64,000 bases of DNA from Acidianus brierleyi (lineage in GTDB: Archaea; Thermoproteota; Thermoprotei_A; Sulfolobales; Sulfolobaceae): contig NZ_CP029289.2 in NCBI RefSeq assembly GCF_003201835.2, forward strand, positions 1,302,001 to 1,366,000. The letters run 5' to 3'. Below are positions 17,085-24,331 of the stretch, one piece after another; position 1 is the stretch's first letter, and every line of letters begins with the position of its first letter. The position numbers were made by a program, and so were the translations under genes. Under the pieces are notes generated by a model that was not told the origin of the DNA, made no database searches, and saw only the letters and a program-made list of their open reading frames with translations.

Positions 17085-17247
17085 GTCACGGAAGGGGTCT
17101 TTCGCCCTCTTTGAACCCTATATAGATTAATTAGTTGGGGAGGGTAATACTCTCCAACTGGGAAACATGGTCGACCCTTTGACTGAAGCAAAGTCTTCGA
17201 ACGGGGGCGTGACAAACCCCTACCATCGGACTGAACATTGTGATAAT
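17085..17247 (+). ncRNA. possible bridge RNA region of the IS110-type element
   Basis: The non-coding segment before the transposase folds readily by eye. AGTTGGGGAG (17133-17142) pairs with CTCTCCAACT (17150-17159) around a 7-nt loop, and further on GGGG pairs with CCCC (17203-17219 area). IS110 transposons encode a structured bridge RNA between the element end and the transposase gene, which fits this position. No loop-to-DNA guide match was established. Confidence 0.35.
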
Positions 17248-18220
17248 ATGCACGGATATAGGTGTGATAAAGAGGTAGGGATCCTAGGAATAGACATATC
17301 AAAAGATCATCTAGTAACGAGTGAGGGGAGGGTCTACGAGAACAACAAGAAGGGTTATGAAGAAATACTAAAAGTGAAACTAAACACAATAGTGGTCGAA
17401 CCGACAGGAGCATACTCAATAAAACCATGTCAATACTTCAAGGAAAAAGGGATCAAGATACTACAAGTAAGCCAAAACTATGGAAGGAGAAGGACTTGAG
17501 AGGAAAGAAAACAGATTTTTACGACGCACAAAAACTAATAAACATGGCAAACAAGGCAAAGGAGTACAACTACAACCCATTGAAAGAACTAGTAACACTA
17601 TATATCTTCCTAAAAGACCTTGAAGTAAAGTACAAGAACAGGGTAAAAAGAGCACTATTCCTAGTCAGTGACGAGGAAAAAATAAGCAAGGAAATGCTTG
17701 AAGAATTCTCTAAAGGAAACTTCAAAATACAATTATACAACTTAGAGTACACAAAGATCGTACTTGAAGAAATCGAAGTATTATCTAAAGCACTACTGGA
17801 AACAAGCGAGAAAATAAAAGAAGTAGAGAAAATGATACAATCACAGTCTGAAAATCACGTTCTATTAACTATACCGGGAATAGGAAAACTTTCTTCGGGA
17901 ATAATAATAGGCATTGTTGGGGACATTAAACGCTTTCCTAACCCTGAGTCCTTCGTAGCCTACTGTGGTTTAGACCCAATAGTTGAGAGGAGCGGTAAAG
18001 CTACTGTAAGGGAATATCGAAGAAGGGTAATAAGTACTTGCGCAGCTTGTTCTACTTCCTCGCTGAGATGAATTACTCTCGTAATCCTACATTACTAGAA
18101 TTTTACGAGAACCATAAGGAAAAGTTGAAGGGAAAGAAGTTGTACACTGCTTTAGCCAGGAAATTGGCTAGAATAGTTTGGAGTGTTTGGTATAATAATA
18201 AGCCTTATGAGCCTAAGTGA
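17248..18220 (+). pseudogene. IS110-family DEDD transposase, two frameshifts
   Basis: It starts MHGYRCDKEVGILGIDISKDHLV (catalytic Asp in GIDISK), then VVEPTGAYS (Glu). The frame breaks near 17480-17492 and resumes with LRGKKTDFYDAQKL (Asp pair). The helical middle and the C-terminal IPGIGKLSSGIIIGIVGD and FVAYCGLDP follow. A second break near 18020 leads to KKGNKYLRSLFYFLAEM. All domains are present, so the disablement is recent. It is probably inactive unless rescued in trans. Confidence 0.82.
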
Positions 18221-18233
18221 TCCTCCCCAAATC

Positions 18234-18261
18234 GCCACGTGGATTGAAAGGTACACGTGGC
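18234..18261. repeat. perfect inverted repeat at the right end of the IS110-type element
   Basis: GCCACGTG (18234-18241) and CACGTGGC (18254-18261) are perfect inverted copies around a 12-nt loop, 14 bp after the transposase stop. It could be a transcription-attenuating or end-recognition hairpin. Confidence 0.6.
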
Positions 18262-18447
18262 AATCTTAGTTGACATTATGCTTGAAGTTCAACCAAAATA
18301 TTTATTACTGAACGCCCCTGTTAAGATAAATTCTCTTATCAGTATAGTACTTCTATATAACATTATAATAAATGTTTTAATAATATAATATTATATTGTG
18401 TAAAATAGCTTTATCATAATCCTATCCATAACTATTTATTCGTAATT

Positions 18448-18687
18448 ATGTCTCTATGTTTCTTAAGACTAAGTAGTCTCATGCTAGGAGAAAATTCTGC
18501 TAAGAAAAAATTAGTTTTAGATTTAATAAATGGAAAAACAATAGCTATACCGTTAGATACCAATATTACTATAATAATTACAGTAAAAAATAACAAAATA
18601 AAGAAAAAAGTATATTTTAAAAATACAAGAAACATAAGCAAAGAATACAGAGATCTTGTGATATTTCCGATATTTATTACAATTTAA
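18448..18687 (+). CDS. small hypothetical protein
   Basis: A 79-residue ORF. An internal ATG at 18481 gives 68 residues beginning MLGENSAKKKLVLDLINGK. It alternates beta-like hydrophobic runs (TIAIPLDTNITIIITVKNN) with a lysine-rich stretch. An antisense ORF of similar size overlaps it, and nothing in the neighbourhood supports either. It converges on the DUF1634 gene. Real coding status is uncertain. Confidence 0.3.
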   Translation: MSLCFLRLSSLMLGENSAKKKLVLDLINGKTIAIPLDTNITIIITVKNNKIKKKVYFKNTRNISKEYRDLVIFPIFITI

Positions 18688-18692
18688 TGATA

Positions 18693-19076
18693 TTATCTTA
18701 ATACTCTAGGTAATATTAAGATGGCTAATAATAGATTAAAGAGTACTATAGCAGAGAGAATTATATATAGCCTGTTCTTATCATATAGAAAGTATATTAG
18801 AGCTAATGCGGTTCTTATTACAGGAATTGAAATAAGAACCATTAAACCTATGTATATGAAACTTAGGCCACTGAGGTCTGTAAAACCATTTAGTATAAAA
18901 GGTAAGGAAGCAGTAGAAGAATTAACTACTGAAACTCTAGAGAATAATTCATTTAGTGTATAACCGTCTGCACCATGCTCAATAACAGTTATTGCGACAC
19001 CTATAGCTACTAACACTATACTTAAAATAACGCCAACCCTCATAACTATTCCAGTTACCGCATCTAAATCTGTCAT
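18693..19076 (-). CDS. DUF1634 family membrane protein
   Basis: 127 residues with three predicted transmembrane helices (about 13-33 VGVILSIVLVAIGVAITVI; 73-95; 104-124). The MRVGVILSIVLVAIG start is typical of DUF1634. Genes of this family usually sit next to TauE/SafE permeases, as here: its ATG overlaps the stop of the TauE gene by 4 bases. It is probably an accessory subunit of that transporter. Confidence 0.8.
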   Translation of the reverse strand: MTDLDAVTGIVMRVGVILSIVLVAIGVAITVIEHGADGYTLNELFSRVSVVNSSTASLPFILNGFTDLSGLSFIYIGLMVLISIPVIRTALALIYFLYDKNRLYIILSAIVLFNLLLAILILPRVLR

Positions 19077-19930
19077 GAGATACCTAACCCCCTCAATATC
19101 ATCTGAATTCCTAAAAATGCCAATAAAATTATAAAAACTGTTCTTATCCTTTTATTCTTTAATTTTACTAAAGTTCTTGTGCCAGTAAATGCTCCGATTA
19201 GAACTCCTATTGTTGTAGCAGCGGCTATAATTGGTTGAATATATCCAAACGCCCAATATATTCCACTGCTAGTAGCTGCAGTTACACCTATCATAAAATT
19301 ACTAGTAGTTGTTGTGACCTTAATAGGTAAATTCATTACCCAATCCATTCCTATGACTTTTAAAGCACCAGACCCTATTCCAAGAAGCCCTGACACGTAT
19401 CCTGCAGTAAACATTACTAATTCGCCGTAAATCCATCTTACGCCATGATATTTTACTACGCTATTTAACGCGGCATCATAATATTCTCCATTCATCTGGA
19501 AAAATTTTGTGGACCAGTCTGGAGGTAACATGTCTGGTATTTCCGACTTACCTCTCTTTAATGTAGGATATACAGAACCCAATAGAACAATTCCAAAAAC
19601 TATATAAATTATATTTTCTAAATGATGGGAATAAATAAATGTAACAGTCAAAGAACCAGCAATAGCGCCTAATGTTGTAGCAGTTTGTAACGATGTACCT
19701 ATTTTTAAGTTTATTATCTTATCTTTTATATATGCACTTGCTGCGCCACTTGACGTGGAAATTGTTGAAATAAGGCTAGCTCCAGTTGCATAAACTATTG
19801 GAACTCCTGTATATAGAGTTAGAATAGGTACTAAAACAGTACCTCCTCCTAATCCAGTAAGAGATCCTAGATATCCTGCTATAATAGAAGCTATAAGTAC
19901 TGCTAAGAAAAGTTCTATTCCAGTTAACAT
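19073..19930 (-). CDS. TauE/SafE family anion permease
   Basis: A permease of the sulfite exporter TauE/SafE family, about 285 residues and eight or so membrane helices. The duplicated signature appears as GSLTGLGGGTVLVPILTLY near the N-terminus and GYVSGLLGIGSGALKVIGM in the second half. Substrates in the family include sulfite and organosulfonates; in a sulfur oxidiser, sulfite or thiosulfate export is plausible but unproven. I chose ATG 19930 over the upstream TTG at 19942. It is co-transcribed with the DUF1634 gene. Confidence 0.85.
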   Translation of the reverse strand: MLTGIELFLAVLIASIIAGYLGSLTGLGGGTVLVPILTLYTGVPIVYATGASLISTISTSSGAASAYIKDKIINLKIGTSLQTATTLGAIAGSLTVTFIYSHHLENIIYIVFGIVLLGSVYPTLKRGKSEIPDMLPPDWSTKFFQMNGEYYDAALNSVVKYHGVRWIYGELVMFTAGYVSGLLGIGSGALKVIGMDWVMNLPIKVTTTTSNFMIGVTAATSSGIYWAFGYIQPIIAAATTIGVLIGAFTGTRTLVKLKNKRIRTVFIILLAFLGIQMILRGLGIS

Positions 19931-19942
19931 TCGAAATCCCAA

Positions 19943-20329
19943 AAATATGTTATAGATATGACTAATTAAAGTCTACCTAGTAAGCATCTGAATTTTATAT
20001 TGAACTTAACGTTATTATTAAGGACATAGTTCTATTATCATCTAATTAGTCTCAAATCTAATATTTAGACTAAAACTAATCTATTATAATACTTTCGTTA
20101 AATTGATATTATTTCTCTATTATTACTCAATTTACATAAAAATATTTATACTTCTATTAACAATCAATTTTTAATTATTTAATTAATTATAAAGATATTA
20201 TTAAATATTTTAAAATTAAGTACAAAATGTATTACAAGATTATTATTGCAAAAAATTAAGATAGAAAATCATTTGAGGATACTCTACTAACATGAGAAAT
20301 ATTAAAGTAAAAATAGAAATAAAATATAT
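19943..20329. other. intergenic, no gene seen
   Basis: About 390 bp of extremely AT-rich DNA between the tauE promoter and tRNA-Phe. It holds the presumed promoter of the TauE/DUF1634 operon next to 19942 and the trailer of tRNA-Phe. No ORF, guide-RNA boxes or repeats that I can support. Confidence 0.6.
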
Positions 20330-20402
20330 GCCGCCGCGGGGACTTGAACCCCGGACAACCCGGTCTTCAGCCGGGCGCTCTCCCGGGCTGAGCTACGGCG
20401 GC
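20330..20402 (-). tRNA. tRNA-Phe (GAA)
   Basis: The minus-strand cloverleaf has acceptor GCCGCCG/CGGCGGC, D stem GCTC/GAGC, anticodon arm CCCGG-CTGAAGA-CCGGG and T arm CGGGG-TTCAAGT-CCCCG, with discriminator A. No intron and no encoded CCA. It is divergent from the H/ACA-like RNA, with 53 bp of AT-rich DNA between them. Confidence 0.95.
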
Positions 20403-20455
20403 ACTTAATTATATCTAAAGTCTTAAACTTAAAATTTTTGCCGAAATATTATGTA

Positions 20456-20526
20456 GGGGCTCGGCGACTCTCTAAGAGAAGCCCTTAAAAGGGCGCAATG
20501 AAATAGGGTCTCCAGGAGCCCCAACA
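20456..20526 (+). ncRNA. candidate H/ACA box pseudouridylation guide RNA
   Basis: A symmetrical single-hairpin H/ACA design. The lower stem is GGGGCTC (20456-20462)/GAGCCCC (20516-20522), with a 7-nt left pocket strand GGCGACT. The upper stem is CTCTA/TAGGG, and a kink-turn-like internal loop (AGAGAA opposite GCAATGAAA) follows. The tip is GCCC/GGGC; the right pocket strand is TCTCCAG. Box ACA is at 20524-20526, 15 nt after the upper stem, within the usual 14-16. A TATA-like CTTAAAATTT lies about 25 bp upstream. The target was not identified. Confidence 0.65.
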
Positions 20527-21030
20527 ATGAAGAAAATATTATTAGTTCAAATAAATAAGGTAGATAGACTTATTTTACAAAGCATAGTAGATGTATTATT
20601 AGAAAGAAAGTTTAGCGTAAATATATTTCCAGAAATATTTCATATATCCATAAACGCATATGATTGGAATGAAGACAAGTACATTTCAGATATTATTTTG
20701 AAAAAATTTCAAAGCAGGTTTAATAACTTTCCATTTGATATTATTATTGGAATTACAGATATAGACATCAATAATACAGATAATTTTTATATGAAAAATG
20801 GTAATATAGCTATTATACCTATTAAAAACATATTTAATAAAAATAACGTGAATCTTTCTATAGAAAGAATTAACAAAATAATATTTTACATTATAGGGAT
20901 GTATAGTGGAATAGATAATTGCAAGAATTACTGCATAATGAAGGGATTTAAAAACATAGAAGAGCTTGACTCTTTACCTTTAGACTATTGTGATTCTTGT
21001 ATGACTAGAATCAAACAAAATAACTATTGA
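20527..21030 (+). CDS. archaemetzincin-like protein lacking the catalytic zinc site
   Basis: 167 residues aligning by eye with archaemetzincins: a KKILLVQINKVD first strand, and a structural zinc knot NCKNYCIM...LPLDYCDSC (Cys132, 136, 155, 158). The metalloprotease motif HExxHxxGxxHC should fall at residues 121-132 but reads YIIGMYSGIDNC. All three His ligands and the catalytic Glu are gone, while both Gly and the Cys remain. It is probably a non-enzymatic descendant. The ATG follows the ACA box of the upstream RNA with no gap, so both may share a transcript. Confidence 0.75.
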   Translation: MKKILLVQINKVDRLILQSIVDVLLERKFSVNIFPEIFHISINAYDWNEDKYISDIILKKFQSRFNNFPFDIIIGITDIDINNTDNFYMKNGNIAIIPIKNIFNKNNVNLSIERINKIIFYIIGMYSGIDNCKNYCIMKGFKNIEELDSLPLDYCDSCMTRIKQNNY

Positions 21031-21110
21031 AAATAAACTCTTATCTTAGTATAAAATTATCGATAGAGATAACGGTGAAATAATATTTGTTATCTATGTT
21101 ACAGACGCTA

Positions 21111-21533
21111 TTAAATATCTACAACAAATGTTATAGTATAGCTTCCGTCTTCATTCCGTTTAATTTCCATTTCGTTGTATGTCATAGCTTTAACTAAGGT
21201 TCTTCTCTCATGCTTGTTTTCATCGAATTTTTCTCCGCTTACTTTAGCTGACAATTTAATATTATCTAAGTCTATATTTACAGAAAATCTACTAAATAAT
21301 AACAACTCTGTATCATAATAAAACAACAAAGCTTCAATCCATCTATACAGTAGATTTTCTAAATCAAATCCCTCTACTTCTATCTCCTTATCTACTTTAG
21401 GAACTACATGAGAAGTATCAGTCATAATTTCAAACACTGCTAATCCTGCGTTTTCAAAAGCTTCATTGATGTTTTTACCAAATGCTCTTATACCTACATC
21501 TGACGTATGATCGAAAAACTCGAATTTTTTCAT
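21111..21533 (-). CDS. archease
   Basis: 140 residues, full length for the archease family, which activates the RtcB tRNA-splicing ligase (and in some archaea has been linked to tRNA methylation). The metal-site regions are FFDHTSDVGIRAFGKN at the N-terminus and the C-terminal TFVVDI. The central NLLYRWIEALLFYYDTE is the family's most conserved helix. No RtcB gene is in this window. Its role fits the intron-containing tRNAs here. Confidence 0.92.
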   Translation of the reverse strand: MKKFEFFDHTSDVGIRAFGKNINEAFENAGLAVFEIMTDTSHVVPKVDKEIEVEGFDLENLLYRWIEALLFYYDTELLLFSRFSVNIDLDNIKLSAKVSGEKFDENKHERRTLVKAMTYNEMEIKRNEDGSYTITFVVDI

Positions 21534-21580
21534 ACTAAAAGCTTTTTTACCTTATTGCTTTTAACTTTAATTGAAGAAAA

Positions 21581-21673
21581 ATGGGAGGAAGACAAAAAAC
21601 CACATTATTTATGACTAAAGAAGTAAGAAAGGAAAGAAGAACTACTACTTCTCAGCAAACTTCTTCGAAATAA
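21581..21673 (+). CDS. possible basic 30-residue peptide
   Basis: An ATG-started frame encodes 30 residues, MGGRQKTTLFMTKEVRKERR then a Ser/Thr/Gln-rich tail. It is rich in Lys/Arg. It is divergent from archease, and its last 29 bases overlap the 3' end of the small cedA2 candidate. No family recognised; this could be chance. Confidence 0.25.
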   Translation: MGGRQKTTLFMTKEVRKERRTTTSQQTSSK

Positions 21674-21803
21674 CTGACACGCTATAGTATATTATTATTG
21701 ATAAAAATAAATCTGTAAATAAGTAATAAGAGTTTTTTGTAGATTCATATGTTATTACTATGTTGATTATTATTAAGATAAGTATAAATGTCTTACTTTT
21801 CAT
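21645..21803 (-). CDS. cedA2: small two-helix membrane protein, CedA2 candidate
   Basis: A 52-residue frame starting ATG at 21803, 9 bases after the cedA stop. It has two hydrophobic segments (TFILILIIINIVI and a second around LFTDLFLSIIIYYSVSV) and a basic ISKKFAEK tail. In Sulfolobus the Ced DNA importer is a polytopic CedA plus two small two-helix proteins, CedA1 and CedA2, from one locus. Position, size and topology match CedA2. The assignment is from context, not sequence similarity. Confidence 0.5.
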   Translation of the reverse strand: MKSKTFILILIIINIVITYESTKNSYYLFTDLFLSIIIYYSVSVISKKFAEK

Positions 21804-21812
21804 CTTTAATCA

Positions 21813-22598
21813 CTAGAAAATCTCAATAGGAATTGGCAATCTAGACGAATATCCGCTAATAGCAGAACCTAATCCTATTGATAATCCAGCCAATATAGTT
21901 AGATATGCTGCAGGCAAAACGACTGTTCCTTCAACGTAAAATGGAATAGCCTCTGTAGCTAAGAAATTCAGAATATCACTAGCACTATTACTATTAACAG
22001 CAGGAGGATTAAGAACATTGACACCTAGTCCGGTCAGGAAATTAGGCAAGTAAGGTAAACCTATGTAAAATACTACTGCAAAACCTATCAATGCTCCACC
22101 TATACTCCTACCTATTCTAAAAGGTAATGACAAAAACAAAATTCCTAATGCTATAAATATTCCTACATTTTCATTTACCAGATACGATATTGTCAAAATA
22201 GTTTCCATAGTAGCAATCAAACCAGTTAAAAAAGAAAAGAAGATAGTTAATGGCGATAAGAAAATAGAAACTGCAGGATCTTGAGATATTGAAATTGTGG
22301 CATACAATGTTCTTATAAGGGTATAAATTTCTAACTCTTGTGCGATAACTTGATAAATCCAATTATAAAAACTAGTCCAATTTGATCCTATTATATTAGA
22401 TATTTGTTGAGAAAAATACAATATAGCTTCAAAAGAATTAACTAAAACAGCGGAGTATATGCCATCTGATATTAGTTTAGGTCCCCATTTCTTTATTCCA
22501 TATACCGGAATTGGACTACCCATTAATAATACTCCAATAAAATAGGTCAATATAGCTAAATTAAATGCTATGCCTAGAAAATAAAATGAGTTAAACAT
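21813..22598 (-). CDS. cedA: polytopic membrane protein, CedA of the Crenarchaeal system for exchange of DNA
   Basis: 261 residues with six or seven membrane helices. The N-terminal 65 residues (ILTYFIGVLLMGSPIPVYGI then KKWGPKLISDGIYSAV) closely repeat the whole plan of the upstream 78-residue CedA1 candidate: helix, GSPIP, basic loop, helix. CedA is needed in Sulfolobus for importing chromosomal DNA from aggregated cells after DNA damage, together with the ATPase CedB (not in this window). It lies 9 bases after the small gene and 9 bases before the cedA2 candidate. Family assignment rests on size, topology and operon. Confidence 0.68.
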   Translation of the reverse strand: MFNSFYFLGIAFNLAILTYFIGVLLMGSPIPVYGIKKWGPKLISDGIYSAVLVNSFEAILYFSQQISNIIGSNWTSFYNWIYQVIAQELEIYTLIRTLYATISISQDPAVSIFLSPLTIFFSFLTGLIATMETILTISYLVNENVGIFIALGILFLSLPFRIGRSIGGALIGFAVVFYIGLPYLPNFLTGLGVNVLNPPAVNSNSASDILNFLATEAIPFYVEGTVVLPAAYLTILAGLSIGLGSAISGYSSRLPIPIEIF

Positions 22599-22607
22599 TT
22601 TCTCACC

Positions 22608-22844
22608 TTATATCTGACTTGCAACGTATGATACTAGACTAAATACTGTGGTACCTAAAGCTAACCAAAAAGCTGCTAATATTGCGTCTTCTATAAAATC
22701 TTGTCCAGTCCGTTTAATTTTAAATATTGGTATAGGCGAGCCTCTTATGGCCCATCCTATCGCCCATGCAAGGATAAATACACTCCAAGCTATTTCTGTT
22801 ACTTGAGTAGTTATCTGTTGTACAAGAGTTTCAATACCTGTCAT
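22608..22844 (-). CDS. cedA1: two-helix pilin-like membrane protein, CedA1
   Basis: 78 residues in two hydrophobic helices (about 17-33 and 51-73), joined by a positively charged loop, RGSPIPIFKIKRTGQ. This topology is that of CedA1 and of VirB2-type conjugative pilins. Crenarchaeal CedA1 has been described as the subunit of a DNA-import pilus. A strong Shine-Dalgarno AAGGAG lies 6 bases before the ATG. It is the first gene of the ced operon, and a 19-bp palindrome lies about 115 bp upstream. Confidence 0.68.
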   Translation of the reverse strand: MTGIETLVQQITTQVTEIAWSVFILAWAIGWAIRGSPIPIFKIKRTGQDFIEDAILAAFWLALGTTVFSLVSYVASQI

Positions 22845-22960
22845 TACAATCTCCTTAACATATTAAATATGTTATAAATGATTCACAGAAGACTAAAACT
22901 AAATTACTAATAAAGATATTTAAGGTTAAAATAATTTAAATTAATAGAAAATAAATTCCT

Positions 22961-22979
22961 AATTCCTATTATAGGAATT
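22961..22979. promoter_or_regulatory. 19-bp perfect palindrome upstream of the ced operon
   Basis: AATTCCTAT and ATAGGAATT flank a single central T: 9-bp arms without mismatch. It sits in the 218-bp gap between the cmk stop and the cedA1 start. It could be an operator of the DNA-import operon or a terminator hairpin for cmk. AT-richness makes chance symmetry more likely than usual. Confidence 0.4.
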
Positions 22980-23062
22980 ATTTTCCTTTATTTCACTATA
23001 TAATAAGCAAATATTATTTATCATTCATAAGATAATAAGTTACCTAATAATCACAAGAGATT

Positions 23063-23596
23063 TTAGATAGATAGATCTTTTGACGAAACATATCTAAGAA
23101 TTATATCTATTATATTATCTACAGACATTCTTTCCGTATTAATACATAAATCAAAAACAGATAAATCTAAGAGATCTATACCATAATACTTCCAAAACCG
23201 TAAATAATGACTTTCTTCTCTAGCTATGACTTTTTGTATGGCTTCCGAATATGATATATTATCTCGCTTAGATATTCTCTTAGACCTTTCCTCTAATGAA
23301 GCCCAAATATATATATTATAATCCGCTATGTCTTTTAATAACCATCCAACTATATGAGATTCAACTACTACATTACCTTTACTAGCTATATCGAATATTT
23401 TTTTGTCGATCTCTTTATCTATAGAGAAATCTTTTTCCGCAGCTAAATTAAGATCAAGAACGTCTTTCCCTACATTTTTTGCCATATTTCTAAATAACTC
23501 TCCAGCGGAAATATAACTCAAATTAAGTTTATTAGATAAAATTTTAGCAATAGTAGTTTTCCCACTTCCAGAAGGACCACTAATTACAACAATCAT
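23063..23596 (-). CDS. cmk: cytidylate kinase
   Basis: Phosphorylates CMP/dCMP with ATP. 177 residues with the P-loop ISGPSGSGKTTIAKIL (5-20), SAGELFRNMA for nucleotide positioning, a VVVESHIVGW substrate strand, and the lid ERSKRISKRDNIS. The short form is typical of archaea. It starts 4 bases inside the end of the L34e gene and is the last gene of the long ribosomal/secretion operon. Confidence 0.93.
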   Translation of the reverse strand: MIVVISGPSGSGKTTIAKILSNKLNLSYISAGELFRNMAKNVGKDVLDLNLAAEKDFSIDKEIDKKIFDIASKGNVVVESHIVGWLLKDIADYNIYIWASLEERSKRISKRDNISYSEAIQKVIAREESHYLRFWKYYGIDLLDLSVFDLCINTERMSVDNIIDIILRYVSSKDLSI

Positions 23597-23856
23597 GAAA
23601 TTCCTCTCATGGAGGACTTTATAAGTTTCTCAAGACAGCTATGACAAATATATCCACCATATGGCCTTTCAGGACGTTTTTGAGTTTTACTAAATTTATT
23701 TACATTGTTTGTAACTGTGCCTCTAAGGGGTTTCTTACATATTGCACACACGGCAGGTGAATTTTTATGCCTTTCAAAATGTATACTAGATTTATTACTA
23801 GGTAATTTTATATGCACTTTTCTCCATGACCTAGATCTAAATTCAGGTTTGGTCAT
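23593..23856 (-). CDS. rpl34e: 50S ribosomal protein L34e
   Basis: 87 residues: MTKPEFRSRSWRKVHIKLPS at the start and a zinc ribbon (VCAICKKPLRG ... YICHSCLEKLI) that marks L34e. The size is normal for archaea. Its neighbours cmk (4-base overlap) and the DUF106 gene match the usual Sulfolobales order. Confidence 0.95.
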   Translation of the reverse strand: MTKPEFRSRSWRKVHIKLPSNKSSIHFERHKNSPAVCAICKKPLRGTVTNNVNKFSKTQKRPERPYGGYICHSCLEKLIKSSMRGIS

Positions 23857-23886
23857 ACTACTCAGTGTGAAAATATTTTTTATAGT

Positions 23887-24330
23887 TTAAATAATCTTCG
23901 GACGTCTTAGCGAAATAGGCGTGAATAACACAAATGATAATATAAATATTATCAGACTACCCAGTTCTAAATAATACTTATGACCAGAAATATGTGTTAT
24001 AAATGGTATATTAAATGGTAAATATACTGGAACTGAAAAATACGTCAGAACTAAAAATAAATCTATCATATAAAAAACTATAAGCAATAAGGACTGAAAA
24101 AACGAGTACATATAAAGCTTTGAATTGTACGTCTTCATTTCAGGAGATATCTTCTTATATATTCTTTCTTTCCTTTTGTTTGAGACTACTTTACCTAAAC
24201 GTTGATCATAATATTCTAATTTCTTTATAACGGAAATAAGCTTATTATATATGAATATTTTATAAAACACATAAATAGCGAAATTTGATAAAAAAGATAT
24301 AGATATTATAAAAAATATAATAAAATTCAT
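23887..24330 (-). CDS. DUF106/EMC3-like membrane insertase homologue
   Basis: 147 residues with an N-terminal membrane helix, a basic cytoplasmic coiled segment (RLGKVVSNKRKERIYKKISPEMK) and two C-terminal membrane helices. This is the layout of archaeal DUF106 proteins, members of the Oxa1/YidC/EMC3 superfamily. Its location directly after secY and adkA supports a role in membrane protein insertion. The call rests on topology and position more than on motifs. Confidence 0.75.
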   Translation of the reverse strand: MNFIIFFIISISFLSNFAIYVFYKIFIYNKLISVIKKLEYYDQRLGKVVSNKRKERIYKKISPEMKTYNSKLYMYSFFQSLLLIVFYMIDLFLVLTYFSVPVYLPFNIPFITHISGHKYYLELGSLIIFILSFVLFTPISLRRPKII

Positions 24331-24331
24331 T

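Larger units (their letters stand above)
17072..18261 (+). mobile_element. IS110-type insertion sequence, degraded
   Basis: A region of higher G+C than its surroundings, with a structured non-coding left part of about 175 bp, a DEDD-type transposase broken by two frameshifts, and a right-end hairpin. IS110 elements lack long terminal inverted repeats, so both ends are estimates: the left from the composition change and the GAGTCTACCG motif, the right from the hairpin at 18234-18261. Confidence 0.7.

Noticed and set aside
17063..17428. 121-residue minus-strand ORF across the IS110 left end
   Set aside because: It lies antisense to the transposase and the structured left end, with arginine/leucine-rich low-complexity content typical of a shadow frame.
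18242..18253. GATTGAAAG resembles the 3' end of Sulfolobales CRISPR repeats
   Set aside because: It occurs once, inside the loop of a hairpin, with no repeated units or spacers around it.
22947..22952. ATTTTC (minus strand) matching the ANTTTC motif reported for UV-induced Sulfolobus promoters, upstream of cedA1
   Set aside because: A six-base AT-rich motif is expected by chance here, and it lies about 100 bp from the start codon, not obviously next to a TATA box.
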